A stretch of DNA of 64,000 bases, from the NCBI GenBank assembly GCA_021904315.1, contig CM038909.1:21490212-21554211 (forward strand), written 5' to 3'. Below, piece by piece: positions 1 to 10,860 of this stretch. Below the pieces are notes generated by a model that had not been told where the DNA came from, did no database searches, and worked only from the letters and a program-made list of their open reading frames with translations. This DNA comes from Sphagnum magellanicum. Its lineage: Eukaryota > Streptophyta > Sphagnopsida > Sphagnales > Sphagnaceae. Made by a program: the position numbers and the translations under genes. How positions within the stretch are numbered: position 1 is the first letter of the stretch; the number at the start of each line of letters is the position of its first letter.

Positions 1-2420
1 CCTTCTCATTGCATAAACTCATGTAATGATGTCCTAAACACATTCTAGAATTAGTGCAAGGAATCACAGAACATGCCCCAAAGAATTCCATGCCAAATGT
101 TAATTACACGAGTTAATTCTAAAACATACAATTTATGCAAAGATGTCAAAACTATGTGAAGAGTTTGAAATGGCAGGAAATTTTATTTCATGTGAACATA
201 ACAGATTCACCCCACATGTGAAATCATCACCTCCTCTTCAATTTTTCAGTACATACAATCAATTTGTTTCAAGCTTTGCTCCAAGACACTTTCGTGTATA
301 GAATCACAAGCTAGTACATGATTTACAGTGGTGTCAGCTCTACTCAAAACTGTGGCAAGTCCATGCATCGACCATCACTTTTTTGATTGTCCAGTACATG
401 CAATCAGTTTGTTTCAAGCTTATAAACTATACATTCTTCAAAGAACAATGACAGGATGCTACAAAATTGATAGGTGTAATTTGCGGCATTTGAGAAAATT
501 CTCAAGAAGCATGAAAAGCACACTGGCTGCACCACCAAGACCACAAGGTCAATGGCTCCACCATCAGCAGTTTTATACCTTCCAGAATGAATGACGTCAG
601 AGCCAATGACTTTGTGGTGCTGATGTTGGAGTCAGTGGCTTTGTCCTGCTTCTTGAGGATTTCTACAGAAGTTGCCATGTAGCTTCCTTTCATTGCTCTT
701 TCTGCAACAAACTTCGTTAATAGCAAATGAGTTTGACTTCTGCAAGAAAAATCTATCTCAAGCTGAGTGGTAGCAAGGCAAGATAAATCTGTCAGATAAA
801 TGCAAGGTTCAGGAAGCTATAGTTGCCTGGTAGGACCATCGACTTCATAGGAAGGCTGAACATGTGTCACCTTACATTCAACAGTTTGTTTTGGCTCCAG
901 AATCTCATCCTGCTGAAGAGGTGAAGTATCTTTTAAAGGGCTTTTTCCTCATGCTACATGTCGTCCAAGTCCTGCAGTATAAAGCATGCCAAAAAGCAGA
1001 ACTGTAAGACTCACTAAACTTTCCACATGCTGAAGTCCTCTAACGAGCTTAAAGAGCAGTTCAGCAGAGAAGAATATGCAAGGCAAGGTGATAGAATGGA
1101 TTACACTCATGGTAGCACCGAAGTACCGCTTAATGGCCATGATGACATCGTCGGTTTTTGGAAAGCTCCACATGATGTAACCACTCAATTTCCGGAAGTT
1201 GGAAATCCATTGCAGGTGCATATCGTCCCAAGGCATCATCTGAATGGATGTTTCAGCAATTATTTTCCCAAACTTCATCATGCTAGGGATTAACCCATCT
1301 CACCTTAATCCCTAGCACCATGAAATTTGGTAAAATACTCGCTGGAATATCAGCTGGAACCTCAACTGGCCGGGCCAGCTAAAACTTCCTTCGCAAATCT
1401 TCAGCCTCTTTCAGCAGCCTTCTGCAACTTCACATCATCACTTTCAATCTCTGACAATCATGTCTTTATCGAGGTTATGAAAAGAATGCCCGTGAGCAAC
1501 CACAGAACTACCTTCGCCTTCGGACAATGACCATATAAACCGCCAGCCTCGCTACGCAACAGCCCTAAAGTAAAATCACATCATCGTCTACAATCTCTGA
1601 CAACCATGCTTATCCATGTTAAGAGAAAGAAGACAACTCTCCGATAAGCTACAATGGTCTACCGCAACCCTCCACCAACAACAAAAACCTTTGTGAAAGG
1701 ACACAGTTCTCTGCTTAACCATGTTAAGAAAGAAAACAACTACGCCAAGCTGCAGTACCTCCTCCCGGACAGAAACCTTTGTGCAAGAATTACACGTAGA
1801 CCCTTCCCAAGACAAACACACAATAGTGAAAAACTCATGGCAGTGACATAGTCTTGACAAACCCTTGTCTTAGAAAACAGGGTGCCAACGTGCGGTGGAC
1901 CCCAAGTTCTGGACAGTCGAAGAAGGAGCAGGATGAAAGGAAATCTCAGGCGCAGACCCCAAAAAGTGATCAGAGGAGAGGAAGGGATCAGGAGGAAAAG
2001 ACTTCGGCTGAAGATTCAGCAACGAATAGAAGAAGACGAAGAAGAAGCAGAGGAGGAAAGAAAATATCGACAGATTCCGAAGGCTGATGAGGAGAGAAAT
2101 GGCGAGGCGAAGAAAAGGTGAGAAGAGATAGGAATTACGCTTCGTGTTCTGCAAGCCTCTATATAGCTGACTGTAAGCTGGTCGGTTCAGCAACTGATCT
2201 ATAGCGCTGATCGTGAGAGGAGAAACGGAGAAAGGAATTAGAAGACCTCAGAAGAAGTGATAGGAACACGATGTGATGTGCAAGCCCTGCTGATCACATT
2301 GGAGAAGCTGAGAGGAGAAAAAGACGCGACAAGAGATAAGAAGACCACAACGTGATGTGGACGCTCTCTTCTGCAAGCTCCAGAAGGCTGATCAAAAAAA
2401 GGTGACTAACTTACCACCAG
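1..2420 (-). repeat. Dispersed repeat R1, copy A (TATA-bearing, function unknown)
   Basis: First of four same-orientation copies of a family that I do not recognise (the others begin near 13,136, 19,848 and 44,160). The copies align along their length: a left part containing GTGAAATCATCACCTCYTC, a middle part with AACCTTTGTGCAAGAATT, a GA-rich part, and a right part with repeated GATC-(GA-rich)-GATAGGAA-GATGTGATGTG modules. Oriented by its TATA-like boxes, the unit reads on the minus strand. Minus-strand peptides can be drawn in each copy (for example 949-1,281), but stops and frame changes fall in different places in B and D, so I see no conserved protein. The family could be a promoter plus leader of a gene family, an LTR, or a non-autonomous transposon. 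The copy runs off the left edge of the window. Confidence 0.7.
2157..2166 (-). promoter_or_regulatory. TATA-like box in R1 copy A
   Basis: The minus strand reads CTATATAGAG. The same box lies at the matching place in copies B and D, each time beside a GCAAGCTGG-like segment (altered in A). Its conservation in otherwise diverged copies is what suggests a core promoter. Transcription itself is inferred. Confidence 0.4.
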
Positions 2421-2545
2421 TAGCCAATTAGCACAGAAAAGCAGAAAATTCACACTTACCAAGATTATTTTTTTCCAATTTTGTGATGTAGCCACACTGG
2501 CAATTATTCACAAGAAGATTTCACCTACCAGGGATTTTTTTTCCA

Positions 2546-2731
2546 CTTTTGTGATGTAGCCACGCTGGGAATCATTCACAAGAAGATTTAGCCAAATTTC
2601 TAATGATAATTTCTAGAAGGTAGCCAAGAATATAGAAGGAATCTATTTCTTTTAAACCCTCAAACCAATGTAGCCAAATTTGATTAAATTATTTTCTGGA
2701 CGATTGCCACTTTGGCTATATCACAAAATCC
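2546..2731. mobile_element. Foldback (inverted-repeat) element
   Basis: Two arms of about 55-60 bp face each other. The left arm (about 2,546-2,600) begins TTTTGTGATGTAGCC and the right arm (about 2,670-2,731) ends GGCTATATCACAAAATCC. The left arm is also partly duplicated in tandem just upstream (about 2,475-2,520). Related single arms occur near 20,115, 24,247 and 45,745, always on the right side of R1-like sequence or alone. No coding capacity is seen. This is probably a MITE or foldback transposon. Confidence 0.55.
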
Positions 2732-3069
2732 TTAAAAGACCCTGCCCAGGCCCTCTTCCAACCAGCCTTTTTTTTCATTTTGGCAAAGGAGGATTAGTGA
2801 TGATCATCCCAGAAAGGATTTAGCATCGATCACAACAAGTCATTGGAAAACTCTCAAATTGATAGAAAAACCTGACTGTTAGCCTCCAACAGGAACCAGC
2901 ATTTTTTTTCTGGCGAACTGGGGCAAAATTGCAACAGAAAAAGTTAAAAGAAGGATAATTCTTTTTCAGATTCTTGAAATTTTCACCAATTTTTTTTTAT
3001 TATCTACCCAAAGAAGAAGTTTGCCAGATTTAGACAACAAACTCTTTTGTTGCAGTGTTATCAAGTGTG

Positions 3070-3560
3070 GCAAAATTTTCTAGAATCTGTGAAAGAATAT
3101 TCTTCCTTAAGCTATTCTGGGTGCAGTTTTGCACCAGTTCACCAGAAAATTTTAAAAGGAAGGCTGCTTCCAATACATATGTGGAAAAAATAGATACTCC
3201 AGCCTGTTGTCATAATCTTTGAAATGAAACAAGTAAAAGCAGAAGTGTCATCAGATTGTATTAAGCAGCAAAAGTCCCAAGAAAACCAGAGCTCACCAAC
3301 ATCAAATTATTTTAAGATCATGCAAAGATAGATTAGCATTGATGGTGGATGGATTGGTTTGCTATTTGCAATCAATTGTTGATGCAACAAGCTGCTAAGG
3401 ATTGGCCCAGACTGAAAGTGTGATAAGGACTGTACATTATTTTGTACATCACCATAGGGCACAGCTTTCTGATTAAGCTGGCTCTTTTTCTCCTTCCAGT
3501 ACCTTCTAAGCAAGGAAGAGATCTGAATTGTAATCAGTAACTATAATAATTCACCACTTT
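3070..3560 (+). repeat. Dispersed repeat R2, copy 1
   Basis: Shares long blocks with 47,990-48,670, 63,690-64,000 and, inverted, 16,180-16,560. Landmarks are TTAAGATCATGCAAAGAT, GGATGGATTGGTTTGC, AAGTGTGATAAGGACT and GAATTGTAATCAGTAACTAT. This copy lacks two insertions carried by the 48-kb copy, so it serves as an empty-site reference. No protein is supported. The element class is unknown. Confidence 0.75.
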
Positions 3561-3635
3561 ACCTACATCATGGATTTTGGTCGCAGTTATGGTCATGCCT
3601 TAGCTTGCAGCTGGAAGTTGAAATCTTTTGTGTAA

Positions 3636-3760
3636 GGTAAAGCCTAAGTGGGCAGGGTTCATTAGAATAAGGGCCCTGTGAGGTGGGGTTGATCACAATA
3701 AGGGCCAGGGTAAAGCCTAAGTGGGCAGGGTTTACTATAATAAGGGCCCTGTGAGTGAGT
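3636..3760 (+). repeat. Two-unit tandem duplication (about 72 bp)
   Basis: GGTAAAGCCTAAGTGGGCAG begins near 3,636 and again near 3,708, each followed by a variant of AATAAGGGCCCTGTGAG. It is a short local duplication with no coding sign. The flank at 3,830-4,320 holds nothing I recognise apart from a short GA run near 4,171. Confidence 0.75.
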
Positions 3761-4329
3761 TGGGGTCGGGACAGTATCTGGTAAGTCCTGACCCTGAGAG
3801 CATTACACGGTGTAAGAACCATTTTCCCTTTTTTTTAAATATCACAGGGAAAAAAAATAGAAAACAGCAGTAGGCAATTTGAAGTGCCCATAGAGACGTG
3901 CCCACCTTTGCATGCATTATGTTTTTTGAAAAGCCAACCATCACATTATGCCTTCTAATGCAACCTGCAATTAAATTTTTAAAAAGCAGCCAACTTTTTA
4001 TGTCTTAAACCTGACTACCCACCAATGGCATGACATAAAAATTGGGACCTCTTGCTAGCTTGCAACATTTAGGGCTTGTTTTGGTGAAGTTAAAGCTTGA
4101 TATGGTGGTTGTGTTTGAATCAATGTTGGCCAGTTATTACTTTGTTTTTCAGAGCTAGTTGGGTGGGTTATAGAGAGAGAGAGAGATTTGGCATTGCATA
4201 GTGTATCAATAGCAGGAGATGGATGTTATCAATTTTGTCATCAAATTAATACCTCAATTATGATTAATTAGCTCAAATTTTTTTTTTGTTAATCACATGT
4301 TATGCATACAGGTCAGTTGTCAAACACTC

Positions 4330-5500
4330 TCCTTCCAAACCATCTAGTATGTCACATGGGTAGGTTTTAGGGTTTAGATTTTGTTTCTCCCTTCTTTTCT
4401 CTGGTGGCTTTATATACTAGAAGTGTTGAGTATTTGTCAAGTTTAAATTCTAAAAGGCTCTTTAAGATTGTTTTGTGAAATGACTTGAAATTATTGAATT
4501 GAGCTCACAATGGTTATGGAATACAAATATAAAGTAACAGAGTATACTTTATTTCCATCTTTTCTCACTAGCGTGGTCAATTGACAAAGATATGCATATA
4601 GGTTATTAAATCTTGACAATTGATCAATACCCAACCCATAAAGGTCTTGGCAATTCTTTAGGTGGTACCAACCAGTTAGAGTAGGTTCTCTAACTGATTT
4701 TTTAATTCAAAAAATTAATAAAATAGTTATTAATAACCTTATTGGCAACCAAATGCTTTTACAACAACCAACCAACAATAGTTTGAATGAAAGCCAAAAC
4801 ATGAGGATGTGGGCAAACATTGTGAAAGTTGGTACACAAATATTCAAGAATAACACAAAAGATGGATTATGGAAGAACAAAACATTATTAGCACTACCAT
4901 AAACTATGGTATTGAATATTATCAAGCCTTGAAGCTTTCTTCACCTCTGTAATTGGAATCTTCCATTACCATTGGATAGCCCAAGTTTTGGGAATATATT
5001 TCATAGTAAGGAGATTTTTCATGAAAAAAAATGTTCTCAAAGGTTTGAGCTGTCTTAACCTTGGCCATTTGAATATTCTGGTGATCATAATCAAGAAAGC
5101 CTAAGGACTTTTAAATAATCCTATGGCAAGGGATAAAGTTTCAAGCTCTAAACTTCAAATAGTTTTGCTAACTAGGGTCAAATATCCTTGGTTAGAAATC
5201 AAATATTTGCAAAATGCTTGAGCTTTTTAACCCTTGCCATAAGAATATTCACAATACATAACCAGGCCATGCATGGAATAGCAAAAAGGTTAATTACAAA
5301 TGGTCATAAACCTTCGTTTTTGGCAAATTCCATACCATGGTTTATGGTCATTTGTAATTAGCCTTTTTGCTACTTCATACATGGCCTAGTTGTTTTATTT
5401 TTTAAGACTTTATTCATAGCATAAGTCTAATAAGTTACAAGTTACAACCAATGTTACATGGTTCTCACTCTTTTGTGAGAACTACCAATTCTCATTCTTT
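4330..5500 (+). repeat. Dispersed repeat R3, copy 1
   Basis: Aligns with 32,920-33,550 and 55,440-56,080. Shared landmarks are GTTGAGTATTTG-CAAGT, TTTTGTGAAATGA, GTGAAAGTTGGTACACAA, AACACAAAAGATGGA, ATAGCCCAAGTTTT and CAAGTTACAAGTTAC. This is the longest of the three copies. It contains a strong hairpin at 5,258-5,392. No open frame is conserved between copies. It is probably a non-autonomous transposon of unknown class. Confidence 0.65.
5258..5392. repeat. Hairpin inside R3 (arms about 53 bp)
   Basis: The left arm (about 5,258-5,312) contains CCAGGCCATGCATGGAATAG and CTAATTACAAATG-like sequence. The right arm (about 5,339-5,392) is its reverse complement with a handful of mismatches, around a loop of about 26 bp. 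The matching place in the 55.9-kb copy still shows pieces of both arms. A transcript would fold into a long stem. Confidence 0.75.
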
Positions 5501-8500
5501 AAACCAAAACTACAAACTGGTTCAGGTCTTGGATTTTTTTTTCACATTTTGAATACCTAGCTAGGATAAAATTGATTTATGGATAACCTACATTACACAA
5601 TTCTCACCCAACGAGTTCTCACCTTTTGATAATAGTTGGGATTTTGAAAAGTTGAACTTGTAATTTGGAAAGTTGCTTGCAATTTGGAAAGAGATCTTGT
5701 GTTTTATTATCTTGCATTTTGAAAAGTTATACTTGGTGTTTTAGACCTAAAGTTTAAACTTGACAACTAAAGTTAAATATAATAAATCATCCAATTTAAA
5801 TCATCCTAAAAATTATAACAGGGAAATTGATAATATTCATACTAGTAGCCAAATAATATTACAAAATTTTAGAAAATAAATTATAAATAAATAAATGTTA
5901 AAACTTTATAGGCTACTAGGAATTTTTTTTTACCTAAAAAAATAACTTAAATTTAGTTTTACAATAATAATATATTCATATAGTAAAAATTATTTATGTA
6001 AAAATTGTAAAACCAATTAAAAGTATTAATATAAAAATATAAAAATATACAAACACAAAACTCAACTCATAGTTGTCTTTAACAACAAGATGAACACATG
6101 CCATATGAAGAACTTTCATTAAACATGAGAAAATTGAATAATGAACAAAGATTCATCATAAATGATATGTTATATAAAAAACATAAATATTCGTGACTCA
6201 AAGTATCACATATTTTTTTAGTAGGAGTTGCAAGCATAGAAAAAACTTTGACAATATATGCATTGGACAAATCATGTTAAAATATTTCAGAAAATATATG
6301 CCAAATGTTGATCTAAGTCTAAAACCAAAATATGAAATTAACATACACTTGAAACGTTAATATTCAATATCAATGGTACAATTATACATTTTGCACTTAA
6401 TATTCCTTTAAACCAATAATTTAAAAAACTTAAAGCATTTAGTGATGAATGATGTGACATTTTAATAAAAACTCATGACTAATTATGATTATTAGTCATA
6501 GACAAAAAAAAATTAGTAAATAATAAAATGTTAACATTCATTCATTGTACATTACATATTATTAAAAAATCTCATAATGAGTTTATAAGTGGTTTTCATG
6601 TCATAATGATCAGAGATTTTATTAAGTTTTATAGTTTGATATTCATGGATTTTGAAATTAAAAAATTAATGGAAGAAAATTTTTGCATGAAAATGCCAAA
6701 TTTCTTATGAAAAAAAAAATTGTGTGACAAAATGATTTAAAGTTAATTGTTATGATTTAAATAAGTTTCTAGCTATTTTACACATTTTCAAAAACATATA
6801 TTTCATTAACAAAATATGTTTAAAACCCCCACCTATGAACAAATTACACATTTTCACATTTTTTATATGAACGTTAAAACAATTACTAATAACAAAAAAA
6901 TATATATCACAATACACCAAACAAAACATTCACATTTTTAACACATGTCCTTATTTCAAATTGTCAATGCTACTAAATAAAACAAGTGGTCTCCATCACA
7001 AATTGTTACTTAAGAAAAATATGTTAAGGTAAATTGGTTGGCAATACACTTACGGACTCAAATGAACCCCATGACTTCTAACAACGACCTCTATTCAAAT
7101 TGAACTCCAAAGATGGATTGTAGCTTGGGATCAAACACTTGTAGCATCCTTTAAATTATTCAATTTGGTTTAAGGATGGCTAAGTTATGGACTTCCAAAA
7201 CTGAATTTAAGGTCTATTGCAAAAATAAACTTGCCACCATTGATGCGCCCCCAAACTCCTCAAGGGACCCAAAGGTGGGTCCCCAAATGAAACAACAAAG
7301 GAAGGATAGAATTCGGGCACGCTCCCTAACTCACAACACTTTGGGGGGTGGGGTGTGTTATAATTATGGGATGGGACTAGGATGAACTCATAAGCGAGAG
7401 TTCAAGATGATATGAACTTGCACAATTAAGAAAAGAGGGCGGTTAGTGCAAGTCGAATGAAAATGGTGCGGTGGACTTAATAGAGACAACTTCAAGCATA
7501 AGCTTCACATGGCCCGCAACCTTTGGGAGGAAGCACCACTCCCCTCCCTATAGTATACTCTATGCCTCTTCGCAGGGTCTGCATCCAAATGTAACTTTTC
7601 CTTGGGACTCTTGTTATCCCAAAACTTTGGATGCTCATATCTTTCTCAAATTAAGTCTATTTTGAAAGTATGAAGAAAATATCTTATAGCCCTTGAAAAT
7701 ACCTTTTCAATGGTGTATAACATGCTCTAATCGGACCTCATTTGACCCTTACTTTCAAAGGCTTTATGGTTGGGAATCAAATTCCCAATTTGACTCCTGC
7801 CCCTTCTTTTGATCATAACTCATGCAAATCAGGTTTAAATGAACAATGCAAGGGCACTCTAAGCATCTACGCTTCAAAACCTTTCTACTGGTGTTTTTTT
7901 GCCTTTTCAATCAAGGTTCTGAACATTCATAACTCTCAAAGTGGGAGTGCATTTAAGAGTCATTGGGTTTCATCCCCTACATTCTCCCCCATTTTCGAGA
8001 GTGTGCTTCACACCTAAACAGGTTTCGGCTTCAATGGGCCTTTGTACTTCACATTTAATCGCAACCCCAATGTTAAGGTTGCAACAACCATAAATTACAC
8101 ACCTCTATTTTTGGCCAATTCGAGTTTTATTGTCGTGCATTCTGTGCTTAACACATGACAAGCATCCTCACCTTCACCAAACATCATGATCCCCAAAACC
8201 AAAAATATTTTTGTAATTCACCATTCACTTTATTGTGTGGACAAAATTACACCATGAAAAGATGGACATTAATTATTAATCCAAACATGTTTTTGAATAA
8301 AAATATTTGTGAACCCTAATTGGGCGACACCATCACATTAATCTAAATCCCTCCCAAGACTACATGTTTATTCCCATTTTTTTCTTGTTCTTCATGAGTT
8401 CAACTAAGCTTTCTACTGCTTTTTTTGTTCCTCTATAACTCAATTGAACTTCCTGTGATTTGTTCCTCCATAGCTAAATTTCCTACTCACACATTTTTTT

Positions 8501-8680
8501 CATAATTGCTTATGTTTTCTCTTTCTTTAGTTGCTATGACTCTTTAGTTGGATTGATGCATTCTACTTACAAATTACACTTGAAATATAAATGGGTCCTA
8601 ACTATATCTACTTCCTTACCTTCCCCATTTGTTACATTACAAGTACCAAAGCCCATTACCTAACGAATTTTTTTTATCTT
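5500..8680. other. Unassigned AT-rich spacer
   Basis: 5,500-7,050 is very AT-rich and carries only short chance frames. 7,050-8,280 has higher complexity and more GC, with no protein family I recognise and no match elsewhere in the window. It could be a retrotransposon LTR or leader, but no tRNA-primer site or terminal repeat was found. 8,280-8,680 shows nothing. Confidence 0.5.
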
Positions 8681-8684
8681 CATT

Positions 8685-9165
8685 GTGATTATAGGTGCTT
8701 GTGTTGGAGGAACATCCTCCTAGACTTTTGTTTGTCTTCATTGCAATTGTAGGTGATTGCATTGGAGGCTACAAATGCTCACAATGGAGGTTGCATGTGT
8801 TCGCATTAGAGGCTACAAGTATTCACATCACAACTATAGGTGTTAGAGGCTTTAGGTGCTCACACTAGAGGTTATAGGTGCTTCTGTTGGAGGCTACAAG
8901 TGCTTATGTTGGAGGTTGTAGGTGTTTGCATTGGAGGTTGCAAGTTTTAAAGGTTGCAAATATTTGAGTTGGAGGAAAAGCATCTTCATATTTTTTTGTT
9001 TTCATTGCAAGTATAGGTGTTCACATTGGAGGAGGAACATATTCGTATTTTTTTTTCTTCATTGCAGTTATAGTTAGTGGTCTTGTTGGAGGAAGAACAT
9101 CCTTGTGTTTTTTGTCTTCATAGTAGCCATAAGTGCTCACGTTAAAGGAGGAACATCCTCTTGCT
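8685..9165 (+). repeat. Compound minisatellite (22-bp units)
   Basis: Degenerate units of about 22 bp, GGAGGYTRYARGTGYTYRYRTT, follow one another, most regularly at 8,760-8,960. They sit within a longer period marked by GGAGGAACATCCTC and TTTTTTGTCTTCATTGCA, which recurs near 8,706, 9,025, 9,095 and 9,150. It does not encode a repeated protein in any uninterrupted frame. Confidence 0.75.
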
Positions 9166-9267
9166 TATGTTATGCATTTGATGGTCTTCTTTTCTTCCAT
9201 ACTTTAATTAGTTTGTTGATTATTTTTATAACTTGACTTCTAATAGCTTGACTTTGTCATTTCCATA

Positions 9268-9599
9268 CCGTAATACCTTTACCATTTTGGCATATATTAA
9301 ATTATTTTTCATTTTGCTGAACTTTTGAAAAATTATTCATTATTTGTGTCAAAATTTCAATAAATTTAAAAGTTCAACTATCAAGATTTCAACCATAGAC
9401 CTTCCATGGCAGTGACTTATAACTGAAATAATCTTGACACAATAGATTGCTCCATAACATTACCAAAACTGTGTTTAGTATTTCTTATAATAATTATCTG
9501 CCAAAAAATTTTTGATTGAAATCCCAAGTGCTAAAGTTAAGATTTCAAATTTAAATAATTATTTGGTAGTTTGTTGCCTAAATGGTAAAAGTATTACGA
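9268..9599. mobile_element. 332-bp MITE with TA target duplication
   Basis: The left end is CCGTAATACCTTTACCATTT and the reverse complement of the right end is TCGTAATACTTTTACCATTT. The similarity runs about 24 bp with few mismatches. TA flanks both ends (9,266-9,267 and 9,600-9,601), as for Tc1/mariner-type (Stowaway-like) elements. No transposase is encoded. A related element lies at 28,239-28,554. Confidence 0.7.
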
Positions 9600-9784
9600 T
9601 ACTCTCCTATAAAGTTTAATTTCTTTCCCACACTGCCTTCAACCGATATTGTTACTTAATTTTTTGCAATATCCCAATAACCAGTATCTTCAGCTGGATA
9701 TTCCTTTTATGAATCCCATGAAGAAAAATTGGCTTGTGTAGTTGTATCTCTCACACTTTTAGAAGTTCAATTAACAATTTATTT

Positions 9785-10015
9785 GGTAGAATTTTCAACA
9801 AATGCCTTTTATGATCTGGCCTAAATCTTCATGTTTGCCTTCTTTTGATCTTCATGTCGACCCTTTAATGTTCATGCTGGCCCTCTAATTCTCATGTTTA
9901 CCCTCTAATCTTCATGCTTGCTTTCTTGAGACCTTAATGTTCACTTTCTTTTCATCATGATGTTTGCTTTCTTTTTATTTTGATGCTCACCCTCTTGATC
10001 TAACCCAGATCCTTA
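9785..10015 (+). repeat. Minisatellite of 20-23-bp units (left part)
   Basis: About eight degenerate units of the form CTTCATGTTTGCCYTCTTTTGAT. The array resumes at 10,759, so the TIR element between has split it. Confidence 0.7.
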
Positions 10016-10758
10016 GGTGAATGTAAGTTATAATGGATCATTTTAAGTAGATAAGGGACTTCCAAGAATCCCTATCATGTTTTTACATATTATCCATATG
10101 GATATGGTTTCACATTCTAAAATTTCATTAGTGTACTCTTTGACTACTACAATTTCAGTCATTTATGAAACTTTTTAAAACTAGGTGAAAACCCATATTG
10201 AAAAATGTTGTTGTTAGCTAGTATGGTGAAATCACTTTGGAAATCCTTAAAGAAAAATCAATAAAGTCCATAAGAATAAAACATCGTTTAGATATTTCAA
10301 TTCTGTACCCATTGGGCATAAAATTTTTAATAAACACAAAAAACTTCATTTCAAAAGGACTTTCTAAAATAAGGTCCAATTCCAACCCTTCAAAAGTTCA
10401 TAACTACCATTTGGTTAAAGTTTTTCCAAAAATAATTTCACATTTGACTTTATCATTTCATTCTTTAACCCACGTTTAGTCCTTATAAACAATTTGAAAT
10501 GAAGTTCAATATGGATTTTTGAATTTTTTAACAATCTAGCCAATTGACCAAGACCCATATTTTTTACTTCAAAAGTCCACTATTGATAATCGATGCATTA
10601 TTTTCAAAAAATAATTGTGCAATTGTCTTTGTAATCAAATTGTTAATTTAAAATGAGTCATCATTTAATGTATTTAAGGTAAAATTATTCACCATAAGCA
10701 TTTAAACACAAAACACCCTATACAAATTGCTTATGTGACATTAATAACTTACTTCACC
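10016..10758 (+). mobile_element. TIR element R4, copy 1 (about 743 bp)
   Basis: The left end GGTGAATGTAAGTTATAATG matches the reverse complement of the right end, GGTGAAGTAAGTTATTAATG, with two single-base gaps. The element sits inside a minisatellite, which marks its borders. An inverted copy lies at 27,624-28,605. Frame 10,237-10,479 (80 aa, Lys/Ile/Ser-rich) is matched by frame 27,937-28,146 over about 65 residues. The DNA match extends equally beyond the frames, so coding is doubtful. Class unknown, non-autonomous. Confidence 0.65.
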
Positions 10759-10860
10759 CCTTCATGCTTACCCATTGATCTTGATGTTTTCCTTCTTCTG
10801 ATCTTAATGTTCATTTTTTTTTAATCCTTATGTTTTTTTTCCTATGATTTTCCTTCAAAG
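10759..10860 (+). repeat. Minisatellite (right part)
   Basis: Four more units of the 9,785 array (CTTGATGTTTTCCTTCTTCTGAT type) resume directly after R4. Confidence 0.65.

Noticed and set aside
949-1281. 110-aa minus-strand frame with a plausible membrane-protein look
   Set aside because: The aligned parts of copies B (13,964-14,417) and D (44,700-45,029) break this frame with stops and shifts in different places, so it is not conserved as protein.
7050-8280. A possible LTR or leader of a retrotransposon
   Set aside because: Composition is suggestive, but no terminal repeats, primer-binding site or adjacent gag/pol could be shown.
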